A stretch of 35,675 nucleotides of DNA from Candidatus Muiribacteriota bacterium. GTDB taxonomy: Bacteria > Muiribacteriota > DAOVTB01. Of this stretch, positions 1 through 6,636 are shown piece after piece (the stretch's first letter is position 1; every line of letters starts with the position of its first letter). A program made the position numbers and the translations under genes. The notes beneath the pieces were generated by a model. It was not told the origin of the DNA. It worked only from the letters and a program-made list of their open reading frames with translations, and ran no database searches. The stretch covers positions 1-35,675 of the forward strand of contig DAOVTB010000020.1 in NCBI GenBank assembly GCA_030633305.1. Direction: 5' to 3'.

Positions 1-747
1 ATACTTATTAAATTAACTTTTTACTCTACTCCAGCCAAAGATCTGCTTCAAAAGCACCATCGCACTTTCATCATTCGAATTATTTGTACCTAATGCACTA
101 CGAAAATACATTGCTTATTATAACATTTCCTTGTATAAAATATTCTGAAATTTCCAAATTTCGAGAAAATTTATTACTTTCATATATTATATTGTAAAAA
201 CCTAAATTTGTTAATCCTAAAATTTTGAAGATATTTCCTTTAAAATGATTACAAACAAGAAATGTTAGATCCTAATGTTTAAAATTCTAATAGATTCTGC
301 GATCAAGTCGTACCCTATAGGGCACAGGCAGAATGACAAATGATTTTACATTTTCATTTGTGAATTTAAGTGTACAAATTAATAGAACTATAAAATAGTA
401 AAGAAAAATAAATGATTTCACAAGAATTTTTATGAAGCCTTTTGAAGGTATAGTTTTCTCAATAACTTCCCCCAACAAACAGCTGTTTGCAGCTACTTTT
501 AATCAAGAAATAATGTTCGAGACATGGATGTCGAGTCTTGTACACAGGATGTGTGCGATTAAAAGTTGCAAATTACAGATGTCTACACCTGTCAAACCTG
601 CTTCAGAAAAATTCTTGGGGAATTATTTATTTGAACATACTTACCAAATCTATAATTCCTATTATTTTAATTTCCTTAGTTAATCTTGAAATTTGAGAAA
701 TAATCTAATAAATGTTAAGATATTCGCAGTCATAAAGGAGTAAACAC
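1..747. other. Non-coding left flank with small palindromic repeats
   Basis: I see no convincing gene here. At 294-334 there is a small inverted repeat, ATTCTGC/GCAGAAT, followed by GAC and enclosing a 10-bp palindrome CCCTATAGGG at 313-322. It belongs to the same family as the hairpin at 2537-2561. A larger imperfect inverted repeat lies at 461-627. The short open frames over these repeats have no good ribosome binding site and no recognisable protein features. The final stretch holds the Shine-Dalgarno AAGGAG at 735-740 of the gene that starts at 748. Confidence 0.6.
461..627. repeat. Large imperfect inverted repeat, MITE-like or structured RNA
   Basis: The outer arms pair AATAACTTCCCC (from 461) with TTGGGGAATTATT (615-627). 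The inner arms pair TTTGCA + ACTTTTAATC (486-491 and 495-504, with a 3-nt insertion) with GATTAAAAGTTGCAAA (557-572). The right arm carries extra sequence between its inner and outer blocks. The centre holds a GACAT/ATGTC mini-palindrome. The paired arms are visible in the sequence. Whether this is a non-autonomous transposable element, a relic or a transcribed structured RNA is unknown. An open frame across it (432-683) is probably accidental. Confidence 0.5.
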
Positions 748-1599
748 ATGGTATTAAATAAAAAATTAGCGATCCTGATTTTAACCTTGATTATCTCATT
801 TACTGCCTTACATTCTTCATTCACACAAAGTATATCAAAACAATCAGTTAAACCCTACTTTTCACAAATTCCTGCAATCAATCTGAACAAGTTCGGATTT
901 AATGAACCTTCAGGAATAGTTTTTCATCCTATTAGAAAGACTTTATTTGTTGTTGGAGATGAAGGCGATATTTGTGAAATAACTACAAACGGGAAATTGC
1001 TAAATCAAAAGCATATTCGTGATGCAGATTTTGAAGGAATAACCTGTTCTCCAAAAACAGGATTACTTTATATCGCTGTCGAGGGTGATGAAGTAATAGT
1101 GGAAGTAATTCCTGAAACCTTTGATATAAAAAAAGTATTCTGGATTAACCGATACTTTAACAAAAAGAAAATCATGGATGAAGCTGGTGATGGCATAGAA
1201 GGTATCACATTTGTACCAGATAATAATGGCGGTACAATCTATGTTGCAAACCAACACGAAAACCTTTTCGACAAAAATGATCAATCGGCAATCTTTGTTC
1301 TAGACATTGATCTTCATAATCCTTCTTTCCAAGATCAAAACTGCTATATCTCAAAAATCATAGATCCAGGAATAATCGATATCAGAGGTTTATGCTATGA
1401 ACCTGCAAACAAGGAACTTCTTGTTTTAAGCTCTAGAAACAATGCTCTATTTGTATATACACTTGACGGTACTTTATTACGCAGTATTCCCGTTCCTGGT
1501 GAATCACAGGAAGGTGTTGCCTTTGATGAATCAGGCAATATTTTTATTGCACAAGATTCCGGTGAGATTCTCAAGTATTCATTTAACGATAAAAAATAG
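748..1599 (+). CDS. Exported SdiA-regulated/YjiK-like beta-propeller protein
   Basis: This 283-aa protein has an N-terminal signal peptide (basic MVLNKK, then a hydrophobic stretch to about residue 26). The body is a run of short beta-propeller-like repeats: EPSGIVFHP, DFEGITCSP, GIEGITFVPD, DIRGLCYEP and SQEGVAFDESGNIFIA. Repeated EGI/EGV blocks of this kind are typical of the SdiA-regulated (YjiK) family and related periplasmic propellers. The family's biochemical role is poorly known; calcium or ligand binding has been suggested, and I see no catalytic signature. The start is fixed by a strong AAGGAG 7 nt upstream. It stands alone, converging with the gene at 1733-2254. Export and fold are fairly sure; function is not. 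Confidence 0.75.
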   Translation: MVLNKKLAILILTLIISFTALHSSFTQSISKQSVKPYFSQIPAINLNKFGFNEPSGIVFHPIRKTLFVVGDEGDICEITTNGKLLNQKHIRDADFEGITCSPKTGLLYIAVEGDEVIVEVIPETFDIKKVFWINRYFNKKKIMDEAGDGIEGITFVPDNNGGTIYVANQHENLFDKNDQSAIFVLDIDLHNPSFQDQNCYISKIIDPGIIDIRGLCYEPANKELLVLSSRNNALFVYTLDGTLLRSIPVPGESQEGVAFDESGNIFIAQDSGEILKYSFNDKK

Positions 1600-1732
1600 T
1601 CCATACTGTTAAAAACTGTGGAGCCAGAGCTCTTTGGTTTCAATACAAAATACTCAACTTAAGAAACAAAAGTCACATCTGGCACCAAAATTTATCGTAA
1701 TAGACCGGCCTTGACCGGCCATGTGGAAACAT

Positions 1733-2254
1733 TTAAATAGCATCCTCATGTATTTTTTCAAATAATTTTCTTTCTGCTTTTCTTATATCGCTCAGCTTAT
1801 CTGTATTGAATCTAAAAAATAACCCATCGTTATCTTCAATGTCCTGAACATTATCTTCTCTATCAGATAAATAGAAATATAATTCAGCTTCTTTTGCATT
1901 ACCTGGAATTTTCATTTCTCCAAATAATGGACCCATGTAATTTTCTGAAGAATAAGGTACTTCATCCTTATTCACCATTAAAGGAACATCATGACTTGTG
2001 TTCCAATTATCAAAAGATATTTTCATACATACACCTCCAAAGTTTTTTGTATTCTTTCTCATTTTATTTATTTCATATATCACAAATAATTCTTCCCCAA
2101 GACTACTGTTTCCGGTAGAAGCAAGTTTGGTGATTCCGTATTCATCATTATGAGCTTTGATCAAAATTCCAGTTTTTGCCTCAAGTGATGTAATAAATGC
2201 AAAGCTCAAGGATAATAAAATTGCTAATACTGTTGTAAAAATAACCTTTTTCAT
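1733..2254 (-). CDS. Small exported protein, possibly CBM25-like
   Basis: This 173-aa protein starts with a signal peptide (MKKVIFTTVLAILLSLSFAF, cleavage probably after LEA, about residue 26). I do not recognise it with certainty. The pattern NW...HDVPL, then GEMKIPGNAKEAELYFYLSD and a following DNDGLFFRF resembles the strand order of starch-binding beta-sandwich modules of the CBM25/CBM53 type. There, a GW..VPM segment is followed by an 'IPVPAGATELEFVF.D' strand. That reading is inference from pattern only. The start has a strong SD (GGAGAAGG) and a near-perfect sigma-54 promoter about 40 nt upstream, so it is probably made under specific activation. It converges with the propeller gene at 748-1599. 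Confidence 0.65.
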   Translation of the reverse strand: MKKVIFTTVLAILLSLSFAFITSLEAKTGILIKAHNDEYGITKLASTGNSSLGEELFVIYEINKMRKNTKNFGGVCMKISFDNWNTSHDVPLMVNKDEVPYSSENYMGPLFGEMKIPGNAKEAELYFYLSDREDNVQDIEDNDGLFFRFNTDKLSDIRKAERKLFEKIHEDAI

Positions 2255-2290
2255 TTTCCTTCTCCTGTTTTTTTAAAATCCTGTTCGTCT

Positions 2291-2308
2291 AAGCAAATGC
2301 CGTGCCAA
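2291..2308 (-). promoter_or_regulatory. Sigma-54 (RpoN) -24/-12 promoter
   Basis: On the minus strand this reads TTGGCACGGCATTTGCTT, matching the RpoN consensus TTGGCACG-N4-TTGCW at every defined position. The -24 GG and -12 GC are separated by the required 10 nt. The predicted start of transcription lies near 2281, leaving a leader of about 27 nt that contains the ribosome binding site of the gene starting at 2254. An enhancer-binding activator would be needed; none is encoded in this window. Confidence 0.8.
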
Positions 2309-2536
2309 CTTATCTGAGACTTCGGCAAAACACTTGTATCAATAGGTTTTTTCACTTGTTATTATTTTTTCTAAATTTATACCAGTAACTTATTTTGTGC
2401 CACAACTTTGAGCATTGATTGAATTATGAATCACGGAATGATTAAAAAACCTACATTCTTTACTGTGTTGTAATCCACTTATCATCCTGCAACCTTATCG
2501 TAAAATCCCTCTTTCAGTTCTTACCAATTGGAATAG

Positions 2537-2582
2537 ATACTGCGTCCTAAGCTCGCAGTATGACAGTATAGCTGTCTTTTTT
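2537..2582 (+). terminator. Tandem hairpins followed by a T-tract
   Basis: A perfect 8-bp stem ATACTGCG/CGCAGTAT (2537-2544 and 2554-2561) is followed at once by GACAG/CTGTC (2562-2566 and 2572-2576) and TTTTTT. In form this is an intrinsic terminator on the plus strand. No plus-strand gene precedes it, so it is either a dispersed repeat (the first stem is related to 294-334) or the end of an unannotated small RNA. Confidence 0.4.
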
Positions 2583-2743
2583 ATTTTTACCTGACCTGAG
2601 ATGATTCGATTGTTTTACTATTATATTGTGACACAATCTGATCCATGTGCCCCTACCTGTATTACTGTTTAGTATAACTCGTTTTTCATGTCCTCTACAA
2701 TGTAGACTGGAGGTTCACAGAGATGATAGTGGGGTTTTTCAAG

Positions 2744-2792
2744 CTATTTTAAAGTAAGGAATACTCTTTTCGTATTTTGAACTTTAAAATAG
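2744..2792. repeat. Palindromic AT-rich hairpin element
   Basis: CTATTTTAAAGT (2744-2755) is perfectly complementary to ACTTTAAAATAG (2781-2792). The loop carries a second pair, AATAC/GTATT. The layout (TATTTTAAA arm, a GTATT/AATAC inner pair, TTTAAAATA arm) is the same as that of the hairpin at 23369-23426, so they look like members of one repeat family. Confidence 0.5.
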
Positions 2793-2830
2793 TGCAGAAA
2801 AATTCAAAGATCGCTCTGGAAACATCCAGA

Positions 2831-3046
2831 TTAGCATCTGTTTCTTAGTCTCAGGATAATATCCCTGAATAACATGTATCTTTTATTGCAATCCTGTTCA
2901 TTTACATATGAGTGTGCAAATTCATAAATCTCCTTCCGGGTAAAATTCGACTCCTGGCTTCTCGATAGAATCTTTACAACGCCCATAATACTTTCCTTAA
3001 GTTCTTCTTTCATGGAATGATCATTACTTACAATACTATTTCTCAT
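2831..3046 (-). CDS. Small hypothetical protein (71 aa)
   Basis: I do not recognise this protein. It is predicted mostly helical and soluble, with charged blocks (MKEELKESIMG, TRKEIYEFAHSYVNEQD) and a basic C-terminus (RDIILRLRNRC). There is no signal peptide or membrane segment. Support for a real gene is an excellent ribosome binding site, AGGGGAGG a few nt before the ATG at 3046, and a clear spacer upstream. It is transcribed divergently from the small membrane protein gene at 3272-3439. A regulatory or toxin/antitoxin-sized role is possible, but nothing in the sequence shows it. Confidence 0.55.
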   Translation of the reverse strand: MRNSIVSNDHSMKEELKESIMGVVKILSRSQESNFTRKEIYEFAHSYVNEQDCNKRYMLFRDIILRLRNRC

Positions 3047-3208
3047 TTTTCCTCCCCTGATAAAAGTTACCTAGTATAATGTAAAATTCATTCCAAGTTT
3101 CTCAATCTCAAAAAAATCCAGTCCAGAACTGCTTTTTGGGATCTGACAACTATTTATTTTGTATCATTATGAAACACTGCGTGTCGCAATATGAAAAAAA
3201 TAAAAAAA

Positions 3209-3236
3209 TTAACAACCAGATTTAATTATATATGAT
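3209..3236 (+). promoter_or_regulatory. Candidate sigma-70 promoter for the 55-aa membrane protein
   Basis: TTAACA (3209-3214) and TATGAT (3231-3236) are separated by 16 nt, and the start codon lies 36 nt downstream of the -10. The -10 differs from consensus at one position; the -35 is weaker. Confidence 0.45.
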
Positions 3237-3271
3237 ACAATCACCATATTATTATATTACGAGGTTGTTAT

Positions 3272-3439
3272 ATGGATATTATTACTTTAAAGAAATTTAT
3301 ACCAATAGTTGTTGGTGGAATCATAGGTTTTGCATATTATAAATTCATTGGTTGCAGTTCTGGAGCGTGTCCGATAACAGCATCTCCATATGGATCGGTC
3401 ATATACGGAATGATAATCGGAGCTTTTTTTATCAAATAA
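3272..3439 (+). CDS. Small membrane protein, DUF6132/YtxH-like (55 aa)
   Basis: This short gene encodes 55 residues beginning MDIITLKKFIPIVVGGIIGF and ending IIGAFFIK. Two hydrophobic segments (about residues 9-25 and 43-53) flank a central loop IGCSSGACPITASPYGS. The GC.SG.CPIT..P.GS..YG signature is one I associate with the DUF6132 family of tiny membrane proteins, often found near redox or sulfur-handling genes. No biochemical function is established. The two loop cysteines could be redox-active or bind metal; that is inference. A GAGG ribosome site lies 7 nt upstream of the ATG and a promoter-like pair is present. It converges with the ankyrin gene, with 11 nt between stop codons. Confidence 0.75.
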   Translation: MDIITLKKFIPIVVGGIIGFAYYKFIGCSSGACPITASPYGSVIYGMIIGAFFIK

Positions 3440-3450
3440 ACCTGAATTTA

Positions 3451-5172
3451 TTAAGGATTACTCAAAAGATCCTTTATCTCATCGGATGTGGGAATATCTA
3501 TAACTGTTTTATTATTTTTATCTTTAACAGTAGAATCAGCATTATAAGAAAGAAGTAATTCAACCATTTCTGAATCTTTGTTTAATACTGCATAATGAAG
3601 TGGAGTCAGTCCTTTCCTGTCAATAGAATCTATATATGCTCCATTTTGTAAAAGAAATTCGCTGAGATTAAGCTTTTTTTTCTTTACCGCTTCTGTAAAT
3701 GCCGTTTCTCCATTAGTACTTTTTATCTCAATATCTAAACCAGAATCCAGAAGAAGACGTATTGTATCTTCACTTCCAGAATATACAGCATAATGCAACA
3801 GTGTTTTCCCATCCGGTCCCAGAGCCTCAATATCAGCACCATCTTTAATTAATCTCTTTAAAACTCTTACATTTCCTTTTTTACAAGACTTCATGACTAT
3901 TGAATCAGCTGTGGGTGCATTATCATTTTTATTGGTTTGTTGTAGTGAATATGGGGCAATTCCAATTGAACGGTTTGATCTTTTTGCTTTCATACGATTC
4001 AGAAAAGTTATCACTTTATTCAGATTAAACTGAATGGCATAGTCAAGAGGATAAAGTTTATTCTTATCCGCAATATTAAAATCAGCGCCATTTCTTATAA
4101 GCCATTTTGCAATAACTATATCTTTATACAATAAAGCATGGTGAATAGCAGTAACTTTGAAATTTCCATCTTTGATAATATCTAAATTCAGATAATTTTT
4201 TTTTAATAGTTCCAGGATTTCAACATTACCATTATCAATTGCGGCATGCAGCATTGGAACTCCATTATTATCAATAATATTCGGATCCGCACCTTTTTCT
4301 ATAAATATCCGAATAAAATCGATTTTATTTTGCACAACAGCAGAATACAGAACTGTTTTCCCTTCATTATCCACAATCTCTGTTCTGGCACCGTTATCCA
4401 ATAACAACTTTACCATTTCAAGATCATCCTGTTCCATTGCAATATAAAGTGGTGTTTTACCTCTATAGTTCTGTTTATTAATTCCAGTTTTATTTCGAAT
4501 AAAATTTTCAATCATCTTTCTATAATCTATCTCAGAATTTCCAGACCCTTGTTTCAACTTCATCCTATATAACAAATCAACAAGAATTGAACTATCCCCT
4601 CCACCGCTACTCATTCTTGGTCTTAATTGAAGAAAATGATCTAATATCTCTGTTGAATCCATCTGGATAACTCTATATAATACTGAATATCCATAAGAAT
4701 CAACAACGTCTGGATTAACACCGTTATCTACCAACTTCTGGACCAAATCCATTTTATTATTCTTATACGCATAAAGAAGTATCGGTTCTCCTGAAATAAG
4801 AGTATCCGGATCAGCTCCATTTTCAAGAAGAAGACTTGAATAATCTTTTACATACCCGTCAAAATTCCTCTGTAGCGGAGTTCTTCCAGATTGATCAATT
4901 ATATTAGGATCTGCTCCGCTTTCAAGAAGTAATCTAACAATTTCAGTATTCTCACATGATATCGCTGCATTAAGAATATAATACCCATCCCTGCTGGCAT
5001 TCACATCGACATTATCAGAAATAAGCTGCTTTAATTTATAACTACGCATCAATCGACTTAGATCAGGGTCACCAAGAATGTTCATGAACTCTTTATAAGA
5101 ATCATAAATATATGCATTCAGATTACAGCATAATAAAGATAAAAACAGTGCACATAAAAAACAAAATCTCAC
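3451..5172 (-). CDS. Exported ankyrin-repeat protein (573 aa)
   Basis: The N-terminus (MRFCFLCALFLSLLCCNLNA) is a signal peptide, with cleavage likely after NLNA; there is no canonical lipobox. The rest is about a dozen ankyrin repeats in two blocks, roughly residues 61-395 and 424-565. They are shown by recurring motifs such as EIVRLLLESGADPN, GRTPL, EMVKLLLDNGA, DGKTLLHYAVYSGS and GLTPLHYAVLNKDS. A basic linker (RMKAKRSNRS) divides them. Ankyrin repeats bind proteins, so this is probably a periplasmic or surface scaffold; it has no catalytic domain. The start codon is GTG, and its GTGA overlaps the stop of the upstream methyltransferase gene, indicating translational coupling. Partner unknown. 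Confidence 0.85.
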   Translation of the reverse strand: MRFCFLCALFLSLLCCNLNAYIYDSYKEFMNILGDPDLSRLMRSYKLKQLISDNVDVNASRDGYYILNAAISCENTEIVRLLLESGADPNIIDQSGRTPLQRNFDGYVKDYSSLLLENGADPDTLISGEPILLYAYKNNKMDLVQKLVDNGVNPDVVDSYGYSVLYRVIQMDSTEILDHFLQLRPRMSSGGGDSSILVDLLYRMKLKQGSGNSEIDYRKMIENFIRNKTGINKQNYRGKTPLYIAMEQDDLEMVKLLLDNGARTEIVDNEGKTVLYSAVVQNKIDFIRIFIEKGADPNIIDNNGVPMLHAAIDNGNVEILELLKKNYLNLDIIKDGNFKVTAIHHALLYKDIVIAKWLIRNGADFNIADKNKLYPLDYAIQFNLNKVITFLNRMKAKRSNRSIGIAPYSLQQTNKNDNAPTADSIVMKSCKKGNVRVLKRLIKDGADIEALGPDGKTLLHYAVYSGSEDTIRLLLDSGLDIEIKSTNGETAFTEAVKKKKLNLSEFLLQNGAYIDSIDRKGLTPLHYAVLNKDSEMVELLLSYNADSTVKDKNNKTVIDIPTSDEIKDLLSNP

Positions 5173-5714
5173 TTAACAACCTTTAAATCAATTTCAATGC
5201 TTTTTGCACGAATAATAAATGAAAAGTAATTTTCCCAGATCTTTCTTATGAATCTCAGAGACTTTATTTTTAATGAGGCATTTATCAACCATTCGATTAA
5301 AAAATATTTGTATAGTTTTACTAACCTTATCCTGAGTTCACTTATTTCAAATCGTGCATCAGTATAGTATGACCATTGATTATTCCCGGTTAAAGTATCA
5401 AAAGAGAAACTTGAAAAATAATTAACATGCGTTGGATCTGTATAAGCTGCTGTATCTGAATAATGAGGAACTTCAATGTGTACCTGAGCACCATCTTTAC
5501 TTGTTCTCCATATTTCCTGCATAACCCCATAAAAATCATCGACATGTTCAAGGATTGCGTAGCATAATACTTTTTCAAAACAATTATCTTCTATAGGCCA
5601 TGGCACTTTATTAAGATCATGATTCAAATCAGCAGCACTTCTTGGATTATTATCTATTCCAAAATGATCATCAGACTTTCTCAAGCCACAACCAATGTTT
5701 AAAATTGTTTTCAT
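5169..5714 (-). CDS. Class I SAM-dependent methyltransferase
   Basis: This 181-aa cytoplasmic enzyme has the Rossmann-type SAM-binding motif I (ILNIGCGLRKSDDHFGIDNN, residues 4-23), with an acidic residue after strand 2 (GID). Motif III is in FEKVLCYAILEHVDD, the usual Methyltransf_11 'LEHV' block. The later VHIEVPHYSD and TDPTHVNYFS segments resemble small methyltransferases found in polysaccharide and glycan gene clusters, where substrates are sugars or lipid-linked glycans. The substrate here cannot be read. The start ATG at 5714 has an upstream GGAG. The 3' end overlaps the ankyrin gene by 4 nt, so the two are co-expressed, an unusual partnership. Confidence 0.8.
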   Translation of the reverse strand: MKTILNIGCGLRKSDDHFGIDNNPRSAADLNHDLNKVPWPIEDNCFEKVLCYAILEHVDDFYGVMQEIWRTSKDGAQVHIEVPHYSDTAAYTDPTHVNYFSSFSFDTLTGNNQWSYYTDARFEISELRIRLVKLYKYFLIEWLINASLKIKSLRFIRKIWENYFSFIIRAKSIEIDLKVVK

Positions 5715-5892
5715 CTACTACTCCGATTCAGATTCCATTTGTAGATACATTTCCCAAATATGCGTTACGGTGTTCAGGTCTCATTTTGGGTTAGAATCCA
5801 ACGATAATGTCCTAGAAATCTTTACTTTCTTCTCTTATTCTATCATTATAACCTATGTCCAATGTTATAACCACCTGGATATAATAATTAAT

Positions 5893-5920
5893 TTAACAAA
5901 TCATGTTTTTATGATATAAT
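5893..5920 (+). promoter_or_regulatory. Sigma-70 promoter for the gene at 5968
   Basis: TTAACA (5893-5898) and a perfect TATAAT (5915-5920) are 16 nt apart. The predicted start near 5927 leaves a leader of about 40 nt with AAGGAG before the ATG at 5968. Confidence 0.65.
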
Positions 5921-5967
5921 CATTTTCACACTTCACTAAGAGTGATAAAACAGTTAAGGAGAATTAA

Positions 5968-6561
5968 ATGAAAAAAATTATTTTAGTCCTTGTTGCGGTA
6001 TTTTTAGTTACATCTCTCTGCGCGATTTCTTTGAGAGAAAAAAATGATCGTTCAGTAAGATTTGTGAAAAACTATGATAAAGTTGTTATCTTTCCATTCA
6101 CAAACAGCGATAAACATAATGATGTTTTTATCAGAATGAGAACTCGTATCAGCAATATTCTTAGAGATTATGGTTTTGAAGTTGCAAAAAAACATGTCGT
6201 AGAATATTACCTTCAGAAAAATGGCATTGACATTAATGATAAACTGACAATTTCAGACATAGCTCATATGGGCAAACAAATGGGTGCAAGTCATGTCCTC
6301 ATTGGAAAAATTGGTCAGGTTAGAGCTAACAAAAGATTTAAATTCAGCGCACTTATCGGTGGCGGTATAGTTCTTTATGGTACCGTTGGTGCAAGCGTTG
6401 CTTTAATTGATGTTGAAACACAACGTATTGTATTTGAAAATTATGCAAAGCATACTTCTAAAAAACAATTTCTCGGTGGATTTCAGGATAAGAGATATGT
6501 TATTCACGAAGCTGCAAGAGATCTTGCTGGAATACTTTTCAACGATTTTACAAGACCGTAA
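5968..6561 (+). CDS. Exported CsgG/LpoB-fold-like protein
   Basis: This 197-aa protein has a signal peptide (MKKIILVLVAVFLVTSLCA); the cysteine near residue 18 lacks a proper lipobox. After it, KVVIFPFTNSDKHNDVF, then RISNILRDYGFEVAKKHVVEYYLQKNGID, then IAHMGKQMGASHVLIGKIG, follow the order seen in CsgG/LpoB/TolB-N-like domains. In those, a short 'v.v.pF' strand is followed by a helix, and later an 'lGA..vl.G.v' strand. C-terminally, ASVALIDVETQRIVFE fits the same family. Members act in outer-membrane secretion pores or as peptidoglycan-synthase activators; which applies here is unknown. It has its own consensus promoter and a strong terminator, so it is monocistronic. Confidence 0.65.
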   Translation: MKKIILVLVAVFLVTSLCAISLREKNDRSVRFVKNYDKVVIFPFTNSDKHNDVFIRMRTRISNILRDYGFEVAKKHVVEYYLQKNGIDINDKLTISDIAHMGKQMGASHVLIGKIGQVRANKRFKFSALIGGGIVLYGTVGASVALIDVETQRIVFENYAKHTSKKQFLGGFQDKRYVIHEAARDLAGILFNDFTRP

Positions 6562-6585
6562 CAATATAAGTTAATAATAATCTCG

Positions 6586-6615
6586 GGGGCAATATAAAAT
6601 TATTGCCCCTTTTTT
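6586..6615 (+). terminator. Strong intrinsic terminator
   Basis: A perfect 9-bp stem GGGGCAATA/TATTGCCCC (6586-6594, 6601-6609) with a 6-nt loop is followed by TTTTTT. It ends transcription from the gene at 5968-6561. It lies only 21 nt before the ATG of the potassium channel gene at 6637, leaving almost no room for a separate leader. Confidence 0.9.
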
Positions 6616-6636
6616 AATAGGAATAATAAAAATAGC

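Larger units (their letters stand above)
2309..2830. other. Intergenic stretch with hairpins and no gene
   Basis: About 520 nt lie between the sigma-54 promoter and the 71-aa gene. I find no open frame with a ribosome binding site. The stretch holds a hairpin/terminator-like pair at 2537-2582 and a palindromic element at 2744-2792, both listed separately. Confidence 0.55.

Noticed and set aside
13-111. 32-residue open frame on the minus strand (MYFRSALG...)
   Set aside because: The AAGGA is too far from the ATG, and the peptide is too short to judge.
510-600. Group II intron domain V-like hairpin
   Set aside because: A short TGCGA/TTGCA stem with a purine-rich loop is present, but the lower stem and catalytic triad of domain V are not.
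432-683. 83-residue open frame on the plus strand
   Set aside because: It lies across the inverted repeat at 461-627, has no ribosome site and shows no protein-like features.
1700-1728. GACCGGCC direct repeat as a bidirectional terminator
   Set aside because: The two copies are direct repeats, the possible stem is short and there is no T-tract.
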